Assembly (NCBI GenBank): GCA_963854835.1 | Contig: OY978529.1 | Span: 38,622,055 to 38,686,054, forward strand | Direction of reading: 5' to 3' | Length of the DNA: 64,000 bases | DNA from: Megamerina dolium | Lineage: Eukaryota; Arthropoda; Insecta; Diptera; Megamerinidae | Shown here: positions 37,786 through 49,689 of the stretch, one piece after another | How positions within the stretch are numbered: the first letter of the stretch is position 1 | Layout of the letters: each line of letters opens with the position of its first letter | Position numbers and translations under genes: made by a program | Notes under the pieces: generated by a model | The model's input: the letters and a program-made list of their open reading frames with translations, nothing else | Told to the model about the DNA's origin: nothing | The model's database searches: none

Positions 37786-38556
37786 TTAGGTCTAGTAAAA
37801 AGAAATCGATTATTTTTGCATTAAGTTAGAATGATAGACAGGAACAGGTAGTAATCACTTTGTGCCAAGTCCGGACTATAAGGTGGATGCATAAGAACCT
37901 CCCAACCAAGCTCCCAGTGCTTCTGGCGAGTCACTATCGATGTGTATGGCCTGGCGTTGTCCTGATGGAACACAATTCCTCTCCTATTGGCCAAAGCTGA
38001 CCGTTTTTGGGCGATTGCTTCCTTCAGACGGTCCAATTGTTGACAGTACAGGACCAAATTAAGAGTTTGGCCGTAGGGGAGCAGCTCATAGTAGATGTTT
38101 CCCTGCTAATCCCACCAAATACATAGCAAAACCTTCCTGCCCGGCAATCCCAGCTTGTCCATCGTTTACGCCGTCTCACCGCGATTCGAGCACGATCCTT
38201 TTCGCTTGACGTGGTCGTAAGTTCAGAAATTGATCGATGTTGTTGCGATTCACCAGCGATTCGCAAATGGTAATTCGGTCTATGAGGTTTTTTTTGCGTT
38301 AACTCGTGTGATACCCATGCATTGAGCTTCTTTTTGTATCCAGCATTATTTAAATGATTCTAAATGGTTTTTTGTGCAATGTTTAGCTCCCTGACGATAG
38401 AAACAGTGCTTACATCATGGTCAGGCTAGACGATTTCCATTATTTTATCGATAATTTCGACAATTGGCCTTCCAGAGCATGGTGCATCTTTGACATCAAA
38501 ATTACTGGAACGAAATCGACGAAATCAAAATTGCACATGATTGACTGTTACAGTAT
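37786..38556 (-). mobile_element. mariner relic, copy 1 (same family as 48.3 kb)
   Basis: The minus-strand frame 37821-38057 reads YCQQLDRLKEAIAQKR, GIVFHQDNARPYTS (second catalytic Asp) and HPPYSPDLAQSDYYLF (third Asp), as in DD34D mariner transposases. Upstream parts continue in broken frames to about 38540. The left end is the terminal repeat TCTAGTAAAAAGAAATCGAT with flanks (37786-37820), placed close after the coding part, so the C-terminal region is deleted. Homology to the 48.3-kb copy stops near 38556, where SINE sequence begins, so the N-terminal region was lost or lies beyond it. Confidence 0.85.
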
Positions 38557-38965
38557 CAGTCCCTTTGGCCGAGCTTCTCTTCCAGTACCATTACGTTTGC
38601 TAAAGTTTTAGGGAGTATTGCAAAGAAACTAAAATAAGTAGGTCCCTTCTAATACCGTCCAAAATTTAAGACGCACAACAGTACTGGAAGAGAAACTCTG
38701 CCAAGGAATCCTTCGGTGCTTAAAAGTGCCACATATTTATTTATTTTTATTTATTAGAAAGAAACTACTTATATTAGCCAGTTCTGAGCGGTAGAACCCT
38801 TGTGACATCACTTTTTCTGAGCTTTGTTACAGAGTTCTTTAAAAGCATTTTCATGCAAATTGTCACTGCCGGAAACGTTTCCGACAGATGGATACCGTTC
38901 GAAAGACACATCTTTTCGTTGTTAAACTTGTGCTTCAGTCGGAGATTGAACCCGTCACAGAAAAA
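38557..38965. mobile_element. SINE cluster with inverted tails
   Basis: Three SINE pieces lie together. A minus-strand tail piece (about 38557-38600, GCCGAGCTTCTCTTCCAGTA) comes first, then a plus-strand tail (about 38625-38750, AACAGTACTGGAAGAGAAAC and AATCCTTCGGTGCTTAAAAG), then a minus-strand body and degraded head (38760-38965, ATATTAGCCAGTTCTGAGC, CTTGTGACATCAC). Copies facing opposite ways can fold into a hairpin. The cluster abuts the mariner copy, so a SINE inserted into or next to it. Confidence 0.7.
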
Positions 38966-40683
38966 AACATTCAAACAAATATATAAATTATTTCCATTTC
39001 CAATAGTGCAAAGAACTGTCAGATGTGCAGCTAACTGACATGCATAATTTCTTGAATAATTTTTAAAAATATTTTCTTTTCATCACTTTCAAAAGAATTT
39101 TATCAATTTAAATTCAATATTATTCGACAAAACGCATATAACTCTCCAACCTGAGCACGTTCAATATTCAAACAAATTCTCACAACAAGAAAAATTGCAC
39201 AATATTGTGCAATTCATGAGTTTAAGTGATTTTATGTCAGCGTATATTTCATTAAAAATTTGCTTTTTTTCAAAAGTGTAAATAGATTCGTGAGCAACTG
39301 TAAGCAAATGTAAGCACAGTCATCAGTAAATTGTAAATTCTAACTGTTACAACCACATAAGTACAGTATAGCAGCATAAAAAGTATGAGTTATACTTAAT
39401 TATTGCTGCTGTTGCTGTTGTTCTTTCTTTATGTGGATGTGGATCAATGGTAGTCACATCGAGTGGTAAATGGAAAGAGGTGGAGCTGAATTCCGATAAG
39501 AGAGGTTCGAGAGATATGGAAACATATCTAAAAGTTGGAGTTTTGTATTGAGAGATATTTTTTCAAACGAAAAAATCCCACAATATATACAGTAACCCCT
39601 CTAAAAAGCTCTTTATACGCCACTAGAACTCTAAAATGGAATTAAAACAATTTACCCCCTTAAGCCATACGCCAGATAACATCCATGGTTACAGTGTATT
39701 TAGTAAAGTTGTCAATTTTATTATAGTAGTATTGTTCTAGCTGAATCCTTGTCGCCAATACCATTATCACGTATACTCGAACTCGTTACATACGACCACC
39801 AACTGTTGCCAATAATTAGTGCGTAAATGTCTGTGTATTCATTAGATGATGTGAAAGGATTTGTTATAATGTTTATTGTTTGCAAAACAAAGCTACAAGT
39901 TACTAGTAAGTACACATACATACAAGAGAATACAAACGCTTGTTGATACTTGACACTAAAGACCCACATATTACATATATTTTTAACTTAGAAAACGGAT
40001 GGTTGTCAAATACATAGATATATACTTACACATACAAATATTTGTTATTTGAGCTAAAATACAATGAAAGTGCCAAATAAGTTTTCGAATGTTTCTCATG
40101 TTGTCAGGAATTTGAGCAATAATCTATTGTTGTTATGCTCCTTCATTGTCTTCATTGTTTTCTTCGTTTATTTTTTTTTTTCTTCTTTCTATTTCCTTCA
40201 TTTGATCAATTTTCATTTTTACATACATATATACGAGTATTATATATAATTTTCTTTTTTTTTTTTTTTGCTATTCCATAATATGTACAATACATCCATC
40301 TATACTTGACACTCTTGTCTTGGCTTCTTGCTTTATGTTCTTTACTTATTTTCGGTATTAAATGTGACTTCATTTTATTGACACTTACACTTGAAATACA
40401 ATATAGGACAAGAACAATAACAACAACAACAATAACAAAAAGCAATAACAACAGCTTTACGTAAATATGTACGTAGTACCAGTATGTAAGTACGTGTCAT
40501 ACGAATAATATTGTATATAGGAGAATGACTTTAGGTTGGGACAGTCCATACGATGGGATAATCGATTTATTCCATAGATTAATTCTTCTTCTTCATCTTG
40601 ATCAAAATTGGAATCCTAAATGAGCGAAATTGTACGAAAAATATGTCTGACTCCCATATAAATAAATGTATGTTTGGAAGGTT
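38966..40683. other. Non-coding stretch, nothing recognised
   Basis: It contains T-rich runs (40160-40185, 40250-40270) and a CAA-rich minisatellite-like stretch near 40415-40455. There is no supported gene. Confidence 0.4.
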
Positions 40684-41871
40684 AAGTTTGGGCGGTCCAA
40701 GAACTACCGGACATAATAAAGAAAACACAACAAATTTAGGAAAATGTTTCTTTATTTCTCAACATAATCTCCTTTTGGCTCTATAGACTTTTCTTCAGCG
40801 ATATCCTATAGCTTCGAAACCTTGATTATAGTATGAACTGTCTAGCTTATTAAAATAGCCATCTTCCGCAGACTCCACCTCTTCATTGTTTGCTAATCTT
40901 CTACCACCAAGCCATTTTTTTTTTCTAATTTGGAAATAGAAAATAATCCAAGGAGCTAAATCTGGTGAATAAGGTGCGTGCTGAAGCAATTCGAGCTTTA
41001 ACTCATTGATTTTGGCCATCGCAATAGCGGATGTGTGAACTGGTGCATTGTCTTGATGAAACAACACTTTTTTCTTTAATATCATCACTTAAACCCTGCA
41101 TCAAATTAGCATAATACTCGCCGTTGAATGTTTTTCCTTTGATGCCATAACCTTTCCTGCAGATGGAACTGTCTTCGCCTTCTTTGGACACGATTCTCTC
41201 CTTTCAGTCCACTGTTTTGACTGCTCCTTTGAATCAGGTGTGAAGTGGTGGACCGTCATCCATGGTTACGAATCCATGGTTACGCAAAAACTTGGCTTTA
41301 TTACTGTGAAACATCGCCAAACACTCTATAGAAACATCTTCACGACGTTGTTGTTGTGAGAATGTGAGAAAACGCGGCACCCATCTTGCTCACAGCTTTT
41401 TCATCTCCAAATTTTCGGTCAATATACGATCTGTAGCACTTTTTGAAATGCCTATAATTTCACCTATCTCACGCACCTTCAGCCGGCGATCATCCGATAC
41501 TATTTTGTGGATTTTCTTAACCGTTTCTGGCATTACCACCTCAATTGGTCGACCACTATGGTGTTCGTCTTGGCAGCTCGTACGACCTCGTTTAAACTCT
41601 GCCACCCAATATTTTATTATGATCGTAAACGAAGGAGCAGACTCCGCCAGAGTAGAATCTAGTTCGACTTTAATATTCGTTGGACTAAGACCTTTCAAGA
41701 CTTTTCACTGAGTTTGTTAACTTTCGATGGCTCCAAAAAAAAATACTAAACAACGTGGCGCTTTGAAACCTAAAACATATGTCATATATATGCCACTTTT
41801 CACCAAAGTAATTTTTTTCAGATTACTGCCGCCATCTATATGTCAGGTCGGCTTATTATTCCGCCAAACTT
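40684..41871 (-). mobile_element. mariner element, near full length, both ends present
   Basis: The length of 1188 bases is close to a typical 1.3-kb mariner. The ends are imperfect inverted repeats: AAGTTTGGGCGGTCC plus ACTACCGGACATAAT on the left, and, read on the minus strand, AAGTTTGGCGGAATAATAAG then CCGACCTGACATA on the right. Transposase pieces on the minus strand run 41698-41390 (N-terminal HTH: DEHHSGRPIEVVMPETVKK, ISKSATDRILTENLE), about 41190-41090 (KGKTFNGEYYANLMQ) and 41088-40795 (VLFHQDNAPVHTSAIAM with the second Asp, then HAPYSPDLAP). Frame breaks separate the pieces. After SPDLAP the expected SDYFLF is altered to WIIFYF, which removes the third catalytic Asp. It is inactive but may carry usable ends. 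Confidence 0.85.
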
Positions 41872-43160
41872 CATCAAAGTTCTTATCTTTCCAGTGATAT
41901 TCTCATTTCCATACATTAAAAATTGTATATCCCCAAAATTCGAATCAATCCTATCCAAAGCAATATTCACTTATAATATCGTATTTATTGTCGTATTGTT
42001 CTATATATCCGTGTATCTAAATAAACATTTCATTTTTAGCTTGTTATTCTATTTTCTAGGATTTAGCAAAACTAGCAGATGAGAATGCAGAGAGTGTACG
42101 TGTTACGCGTGTACATAAATAAAATCCTCATAGATACGAGAGTAAATGACGTTAATGAGGTGTTCTAGGGTATTTTACTCTAAAGAACACAAAATCCAGC
42201 AAACATTGATGTATAGTATTGCAAGACGAGTACGAGTATTTTATTTGTACACCTCTTAACTTTGGACATATATATTTACAATATTCCACGACATAAGTGT
42301 ACTTACATCGATATCTGCATTAAGATGGAGCGCAAAAAATGTTTTCTAATTGGAAAATATTATACTTGAAAATGTTTATAAATAATTTTTAAGAGCATTA
42401 TCGAGAAATTATGAGAAATTGTTCATAAGTACGATATTACGAATATTTTAAGAAAGGCTCTTATAAATAAATACATGCAAATGTGTATAGGCTTCATTAA
42501 CAAGTTACTTATATACATTTTTAATGAGCACAAAAATGGATTGGAAAATACTTAACTTTTTTCATACGTTTACTTATACTTTTGAAAGGCAATGGGAATT
42601 AAGAATGTTATGGTGCTTGATTTAAATGTAATAATGCATAATTTAAAAAATTACTTTATAATCCAAATTTAAAAAAAAAAAAAACATTAATACAATTCTC
42701 CAATAAACACAAAGCACAATCTGATCTAGAAAATATGCAAAGTTTTCTTTGTGAAGTGCGTTTTAAAGAGACAGAGGAAATGGGCGAAAAAATTGATTGA
42801 GCTCAGAAGAGCATTTTACTCGAATTTAATTGAAAAACCTAAAACCCTACTAGAATCCACCAGTACAAATTCTTTCGAGAGTAAGTAATTCGAAACGAAA
42901 CAGCTTCCGAAAGTTCTCTATGATAAAGCTCAGAAACAGGGAAGCCGATTTCAACCATTGCTAATTGTTTAATATAAACTTGCTCCTTTCAATTTGGTCC
43001 AACATTAATACGCTAAAAACCATACAGACAAAGATGCCCCAGTAATGACTCAATCCAGTCAACTTTTCGACTAATATGACCAAGAGCATATGGAACAAGA
43101 GTAAAAAAACAGATCCAAAAACTTCGAGCGATGAAACGAATCATTCCCTGGTGAAAGGCT
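41872..43160. other. Non-coding stretch with possible SINE fragment
   Basis: Mostly A+T-rich without features. At about 42885-42960 the phrase CTTCCGAAAGTTCTCTATGA followed by TAAAGCTCAGAAAC resembles the middle of the SINE body (plus strand), but it is short and diverged. Confidence 0.35.
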
Positions 43161-43167
43161 AACATTT

Positions 43168-43560
43168 TTGAAAAACGATACCAATTTAATAAACGAGACT
43201 AACCTACAACTACATGGATTCCATGGTCAATGGAATATTGAGGATAATGAGAAAGCAGATGAGTTGGCGCGGAGGGAGACTTCTCTTCACGCATCTCTAA
43301 AGGTGGCCTGTCTCACTTCATTAGGGAGTCATCAAAAGGAGTACATACCTACACTATATACGCAGAGTAAACAAAAATGGAAGTCGCTAGATTCCGGCAA
43401 TGCATCCTACACTACTTGGCCTTCATATAATTAGGGTACATCCCTCGAATTTCTTGATAGGGACCATAGGGATGTTACTGAGCTGTTACAGTTATATTTT
43501 TTGCGAATGTCCAGCTACATCGAATCTAACAACTTTAATAAAAGAGTAATGGATTTCGAT
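43168..43560 (+). pseudogene. LINE RNase H / C-terminal fragment
   Basis: The 88-codon frame 43168-43434 contains HGFHGQWNIEDNEKADELAR, matching the end of the RNase H domain of LINEs, usually WVPGHxxIxGNEKADELAR. Further on, FCECPATSN appears in another frame near 43495-43520, matching the zinc-binding C-terminal tail. No reverse transcriptase remains upstream. Frames are broken, so this is a decayed 3' fragment, of a different family from the LINE at 59-60.8 kb as far as these motifs show. Confidence 0.65.
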
Positions 43561-43673
43561 TTTATAAGTATTATTGGATTACTTGCTATCCATTATACTC
43601 CACAGGGATAGATCGACCTTTAAGAGGCAGCAGAACAAAAGTCATTGTCGCTAATGATTCATTTAATACCGGA

Positions 43674-44000
43674 TACACTAGTACTTACTTACTTACTTAT
43701 GTGGCCATAACAACCGAATATCGATTTAGGCCGAAAATAACATGCTTCGCCAGCCATCTCTGTTCTTCGCTAGCTGGCGCCAGTTAGAAATTCCAAGCGC
43801 CGTCAGGTTCTCCAGTACTTGGTCTTTCCACCGGAGGTTTGGTCTACCTCTTCTGCGTCGTCCTCCAGCGGGTTCCGAATATAACACCTTCTTAGCCGGA
43901 GCGTGTTCTTCCATTCGCTCGACATGACCTAGCCAGCGCAGCCGCTGGATTTTGATGCGCTTTACTATGTCAATATCGGCATACAGTTCTTACACTAGTA
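43674..44000 (-). mobile_element. 5'-truncated RTE-like LINE with 10-bp target duplication
   Basis: The minus-strand frame reads RIKIQRLRWLGHVERMEEH then GRRRRGRPNLRWKDQV and LGISNWRQLAKNRDGWR, ending near 43726. This is the typical C-terminal stretch of RTE-like endonuclease/reverse transcriptase polyproteins. The 3' end is a (TAAG)n run (plus strand ACTTACTTACTTACTT from about 43683). Identical 10-mers TACACTAGTA at 43674-43683 and 43991-44000 bracket it, so the inserted piece is about 307 bases with complete 3' and missing 5' sequence. This is the normal result of target-primed insertion. Confidence 0.85.
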
Positions 44001-44460
44001 AGGGCATCAAATTCTCCTCAAAATTTCTGAATAATATTAAAAAAAATGTTCCAATATAATTTACACCGTGATAACACAGCCCCTCTGAAAAATATAAGTA
44101 AGATGTCCGACGGACTAGAATAATCAGATTCTATTAATTTTGGATCGTCACATTCGAGTCCGTGGTCGGATTACTCCCATCATCTTTAGGTTTGTTTCTA
44201 ACTTCAGTAACCCCCTATAAAATAGCCAAATTAAAATGATAATTTGAGGTTAGAGAGAAGCCCTGAAAAAATAGACAAAATAGTATATTCGATAAACCAT
44301 ATTAGTCATTTTCAATGGATTTTGAAACGCTAAATCTGTATCCGTGGTCGGATTTTGCCATCGCCATCAAGTTTCTTTCTAATCTCAAACATTCTGTATT
44401 TTCCTGAAATCACCACCAATTTTTAGTATTTTTCCCACTCCAATTCTGCCAACTTTTATT
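44001..44460. repeat. Diverged direct repeat, 182-bp period
   Basis: TCCGTGGTCGGATT at 44159 recurs at 44341. Each is followed by related sequence (CCATCATCTTTAGGTTTGTT versus CCATCGCCATCAAGTTTCTT). It is otherwise non-coding and its origin is unknown. Confidence 0.6.
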
Positions 44461-45884
44461 AGATTCTGCATACAACATAATCTATAAAATACAGCGAAAC
44501 AAAATGTGAAAGATAAATATTTACCATATGCTCTTTGAACAATTCAAGAACTACACACACAATGCAGACGCATACATACACATGTATTCATACGAAAGGA
44601 AAACAAACTTGTCGGTTTAATTGCCAATTTTCCATGAGTAAGAAAGAAAAAAAGAAAGCGCGTACAACGCGTACAACTGCAAATGTTTAAATGTTTTCGC
44701 TGTTATTCGAATGAATGTGTTTGTAATTAAAAAAAACAACTGCACATGTAAGTAAGCAGCATCTAGAAAGAACAACCGCAAGTATACAACTTAAAATACG
44801 TGTATATCTTGTACGAGGCTTGTATGCTCAAAGACACTCGCACACAGAGACACACAAAAACACCTATGAGTACTCTTAATAAAATAAATGTAAACTTTCA
44901 TATATAGATTCATGTATATGAGCCACATATACATGAGTATCCATATTGTATTTACATACATCCAAATGTAGCAACAATTAAGAAAATGCCTGAATGCATG
45001 CTGTACTACGATGTATGCGGCGATGAGTACATGTGTATTTCTCAACATTTCACTATGTGCTCTTCTTTCACTCTTCAAGCAATGGAAGAATGTAGTATGC
45101 GTATGTAGATGCAATATTTATGATCATCAAATATGCACATATACTAGGCAGTTTGCACCCACTTATCCGTAAGTACAATAGCAAGCAAGCATTCATATAC
45201 ACATCCTTAAGCATTTTCCATATATCCTACGTATATTCATACGCATACAGGCTACGGACATATATTTTCATATGACTACATCAGCGTCTGTGTATATTTA
45301 CTAGATTCATTTACGAATCACTACTGTCTATCAACCACACTGTTATGTAATGAAAACTGATAACGCCCAAAAGCAGACTACAATAATACTAAAAAATTAT
45401 AGGTAAGTACATATACATAAATAAAAAAAAAACAGAATGAAACCACAGTAATTTTAACGCTACGCATATTGTAACAACAACATTCATACACATGTAGGTA
45501 TATGTGTGATGCTTTAGTGTGCTTCCTCTGCATACATTATGTGTTCATGGGAAAAAATTATGTGTAGAAATACCTATGCCAACTTCCGTCGACAGAGAGA
45601 GCATTGTCTGATTAGTAGTTATTATTTTCTTTTATTTCAGAAAACTCATAAGCGTCATAATCATAATGAAGATGATGTTTATTTAAAAGCATGCATTTTT
45701 AATAGAGACTTGGTCTCGAAGAGAATAAATATTGAAAATTTTCTTAAAATATTATCAAATTTAGTTCTCTTCAATAGATAATTCAATGCAATTAAATTTT
45801 CAATTTTAATTTGTTGGAAAATACGTCAATAAAATATTATGGAAATAAAACAAAGTAGACAGATACGTTAGCAGACGTAGCATC
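44461..45884. other. Non-coding stretch, nothing recognised
   Basis: It is rich in ACAT/CATA simple sequence. The 107-codon minus-strand ORF 44791-45114 consists mainly of residues dictated by that sequence (His, Tyr, Met, Thr) and matches no family. The ORF 45539-45781 also has no recognisable motif. Confidence 0.4.
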
Positions 45885-46273
45885 AACCAGAAGCTAAAGT
45901 TGGCTTAGGTTATTGTGGTTGCCCTCAGAAAGGGCTAACTTAGACCAAAAGAGCCCTTTGTGGTACCACCGAGCTTCGCGTCTAGTACAGTTGTGCCCAT
46001 TAAATTTGGACAGTATTAGAAGAGACCAACTTATATTAGCCGGTTCAGAACGGCAGAGCCCTTGTGACATCACTTTTTCTTAGATTTGTCACAGGCCTCT
46101 TTAAGCAGTTTTTCATGGCAAAGTATTACTGCCGGAGCAATTGCCAATTGCTTGCTACCAGGTGGGCACCGGTCGAAAGAAAGATCGACCTATGGCCCAC
46201 AACCTACGGATCAGAAGGCCAACGCACTGACCACTGAGCTAATGAGGTACGCACATAATCAGAAGTTAAAAAT
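45885..46273 (-). mobile_element. tRNA-derived SINE, near full length
   Basis: Read on the minus strand it starts near 46254 with CCTCATTAGCTCAGTGGTCA (A box TAGCTCAGTGG) and CTTCTGATCCGTAGGTTGTG. The family body follows (GACCGGTGCCCACCTGG, CAATTGGCAATTGC, GTGATGTCACAAGGGC, GAACCGGCTAATATAAG), and then the tail GGTGGTACCACAAAGGGCTC and GGTCTAAGTTAGCCC to about 45904. The B box region reads GTGGGCCATAGG, so it is degraded. Flanks AACCAGAAGCTAAAGTTG (45885) and AATCAGAAGTTAAAAATTG (about 46257) look like a diverged target duplication. Its right flank runs directly into a mariner relic. Confidence 0.8.
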
Positions 46274-46960
46274 TGACCTGAAAACTGCTTTAACTCATCT
46301 GGATAAAAAAGGAATTTAAAAAGAAGTTCGATGAACACATTTTTGCGTCATTTTGTGTAGCAAAAAACATGATGGATCAAAATCCCATCTGGAAAGAATT
46401 ATCCAAATGCAACGAAATTGACTCATTCCTGAAACGGATGGTGATTGCCAATAAGAAATACGTGGCATATAACAAAATTTTGTGAAAACGATCGTGAGCA
46501 ATATGCGGTAAAGCAGCTCAGTTGGTGTTCAAACCAGAACTAAAGGCCAGGGATGATTTTTGTGCATTTTCTGCTGGTGGAAAGGAGAAACGGATTGTTT
46601 AATATGAGCTGCTTCCATGAGGCCAAATCACTAAATTGCACCCTCTACTGTCCACAATTGACTGTTTGAAACTAGCGGTTGACCAATAGCGTACCGAATT
46701 AGCGAACAAAAAGGGTATTTTGTTCCATCAAACCAATGCCATGACACACAATTCTATAGTGAATCGCCAGTATCTCAAGAGGGTTGGGTAGAAAGTTCTG
46801 ATCCATACCATATACAACGGACATTTCCTTTAATAAATTTATTGTATGGTACATGGCGTCAACATGCTGGAAAAACATCTCCTCAGCGTTCATACTACAA
46901 TCAAAATTGATTGTCGATTGTAATGGCCAAATAATGAAGTAAGTAAGTACATTTGATACC
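46256..46960 (+). pseudogene. mariner transposase relic, heavily decayed
   Basis: The frames can be followed with several stops: KTALTHLDKKGI, NEIDSFLKRMVIANKKYVAY, then RSWAICGKAAQLVFKPELKA, IAPSTVHNxLFET-like residues and ELANKKGILFHQTNAMTHNS, ending in LIVDCNGQIMK near 46940. These follow the order of mariner transposases: the TGDEKW region, the ELLPxGQ region, the HQDNA motif and the final NG. The catalytic Asp of DEKW reads Asn (ANKKY) and that of HQDNA reads Thr (HQTNA), so it was inactive long ago. The region after HQTNA is shortened and lacks the SPDL motif. It forms a family separate from the other mariners here. Confidence 0.75.
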
Positions 46961-48306
46961 AACAAACAAAAAATGATAATTAATAATTCATAATATTTAC
47001 CTTCTGACCCTCTGATATTCTTTGGGGTGAAAAAATACCATCTACGATATATTAATTACGCTTCAATAATTTATAATTCAAGGTAACTCATATTGCGCCC
47101 ACAATATCTTATAACTAATGGAATTCTGTTGAGCCAATCGTAACCAGTCTATCGCACTTCCGCCATAATTCACCAACCAGACATAAAGATAAGACGATTA
47201 ACTTTCAAACGAACTTATATTACATATACTTAATAGCACGCAAAAATGTTGTATTAATGCGCCTATATTAAAGTGTGCGTATAATACAGTATTAATTCAT
47301 ATTAATTGAATGAAAATTTCAATTAAGTCTGATTGTATCGTAAATAAGTAAATAAGTAGATGTATTAAATGTAGGTAAATACTGGAATATAAAATTAAGG
47401 CTTATTACATAATATATATGTACATGCTCGTATATAAAATATGCGTATTCTAATATGTACAAAATATGTATATTAGTACCATATAGCTCAACGAAAAACA
47501 TAAACTCGAGTATATACCATATACATATGTATGTATCTATATAACTTATGTACATATAACATATTGAAAATAAATATAAAATCTCAGCTGCATACAAACA
47601 CCGCCATCAATCTTGTTTGCATGTAGCTTATGTGTACTTAACATATTCCATTTTATATGTCAATCACAAAACATTATATATACTCAATTTTGACTTATAC
47701 GCACAAGTGTTTAATACAATATAAACGGCTGAAAAGCATACAAGCATACATATAAATACTAACACGAATATGGTATATGGTATAAGATGAAAATTGGTTA
47801 CTACAATATATTGTATAACAAATTTTAGATTGGAACAAAACTCGTCTTCAATTCCAAAGGCGTGACAAAAATCAATTCAAAAAATAACCCCAGTATCAAT
47901 TGAAGATTTTCGATGTCATGTAAAGCAAATGTCTAATGTTTCACAAATTGTAAATACATTGCTATTTGCATTAGTCGGAAATGTATTAATTTTTTTTCCG
48001 TTTTAATAAATTATAATTAATACAACATTAATTCGATTTATCCCACCTCAATTAACTTTGCACAATGATTTGATTCAATACAATGAATACTCAATATTTG
48101 AGAAAGTAATCTGATTTCGATGAAATTTATACGATATACGAAATATTCGAAGATCTCGCTGAACTCAGATCTGAAATCGATTTTAATTAAGTTGTTTTGG
48201 ACTTGGCCAAAAATATGATAATATTTGATAATATGTTTGTTAGAATCATATTGGGGTGCTATACCAGAAGACTGATTTTCCGTGCAATTTTTTAACCAAA
48301 AAAGAA
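46961..48306. other. A+T-rich non-coding stretch
   Basis: TATG/ATAC-rich simple sequence around 47400-47560 generates a Tyr/Ile-rich minus-strand ORF (47319-47597). Nothing supported. Confidence 0.4.
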
Positions 48307-49470
48307 TCAAAAACAATGGAGGCTAAGATCTGTATTTATATCAAATTCAATGATTACTTTCATTTTGGAGACGATAAACGAACTCCTAAAAGACAGCTGA
48401 TTTTCACAAGCTTCTCTTGAGGCGACTTTTTCACTAACAAAATCATTCGCCATAGACGGGAACAGGTTGTAATCACTTGGAACCAGGTCCGGACCATAAG
48501 GTAGATACATAAGACCTCCCATCCAAGCCCCCGGAGCTTCTAGCGAGTCACTATCGATGTGTGTGGCCTAGCGTTGTCCTGATGGAACACAATTCCTCTC
48601 CTATTGGCCAAAGCTGGCCGCTTCTGGGCGATTGCTTCCTTCAGACGGTCCAATTGTTGACAGTACAGGTCCGAATTAAGAGTTTGGCCGTAGGGGAGAG
48701 CTCATAGTAAATGATTCCCTGCCAATCTCACCAAACACATAGCAAGACCTTCCTGATCGTCAATCCTGGCTTGGCCACCATTTGCGCCGGCGCACCGCTA
48801 TTCGACCACAACCGTTTTCATTTGACGTTGTCGTAAGTGACCCAATTTTTATCACCAGTAACCGTTCGCTTCAAAAATGGATCTATTTTGTTGGGATTCA
48901 GCAGCGATTCAGCGGTAACTCGTGTGGCACCCATACATCGAGCATCTTTTTGTATCCAGCCTTATTTAAATTGTTCCAAGCGGTTTTTTGTGCAATGTTT
49001 AGCTCCCTGACAATAGAAACAGTGCTTACAGTGACGGTCAGACTCGACGATTTCCATTATTTTATCGATATTTTCGACAATTAGCCTTCCAGAGCGTGGT
49101 GCATCTTTGACATGAAAATTACCGCAACGGAATCGATGAAACCAAAATTGCGCGTGATTGGCTGTTACAATATGAGGACCATAAACACTATTCACATTTT
49201 TAGCCGTCTGGCTTGCGTTTTCGCCTTTATCAAAGAAAAACTGTAAAATATGGCGTATTTTCTCTTTACTGGTGTCCATCTTTGACGCGTGCTCAAACAA
49301 TACCGAGTCAAGCAATCACAAAACTGCCTGAAATATGTATTTAGTACGAAATCCTATCTTTCTAACGCCATCTAGCGTAACCCGATCGCACTTATACAAC
49401 GCGAGATACAGATTACTAAAGCAATCTATTTGAAAAATAATGGATTTCTTTTTACTACATCTTATATATG
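48307..49470 (-). mobile_element. mariner relic, copy 2, with N-terminal half and one end
   Basis: On the minus strand a start at 49279 opens MDTSKEKIRHILQFFFDKGE, followed by an HTH region and VKDAPRSGRLIVENIDKIME, up to about 48962. Later pieces follow in broken frames, with CQQLDRLKEAI near 48660-48630, and MYLPYGPDLVPSDYNLFPSM (third Asp intact) at 48510-48450. The right terminal repeat, read on the minus strand, is ATGTAGTAAAAAGAAATCC with a following ATTATTTTTC (about 49433-49466). It matches the left end of the 37.8-kb copy. The C-terminus is cut off near 48390. The second Asp motif is damaged. Confidence 0.85.
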
Positions 49471-49489
49471 ACCTCTCAAAAGGGACTGA

Positions 49490-49640
49490 TGGGAGAGAAT
49501 TTTATACAATCATTAATTTTGTATGGAAGCAACTCTAACGGATGGAGATAGGGGGTGGATATGTTTCAAAGGAATGTTGCGGAGGAAAAATTAATGGGCG
49601 GTAGTCTTACACATTTGATCCCTCTAGGAGTGACTTCTAG
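49490..49640 (-). repeat. Family B repeat unit, inverted
   Basis: TTTTGTATGGAAGCAACTCT, GGAGATAGGGGGTGGATATG, GAGGAAAAATTAATGGG and TCCCTCTAGGAGTGAC match units at 1-1000 in the reversed orientation. Confidence 0.6.
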
Positions 49641-49689
49641 AAAGCTGCGTATTTTTTGATTTTTTAATTTTTTTTTTTTTTTTTATTAC

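Noticed and set aside
44791..45114. 107-codon minus-strand ORF
   Set aside because: Its residues follow from CATA/ACAT simple sequence and it resembles no family.
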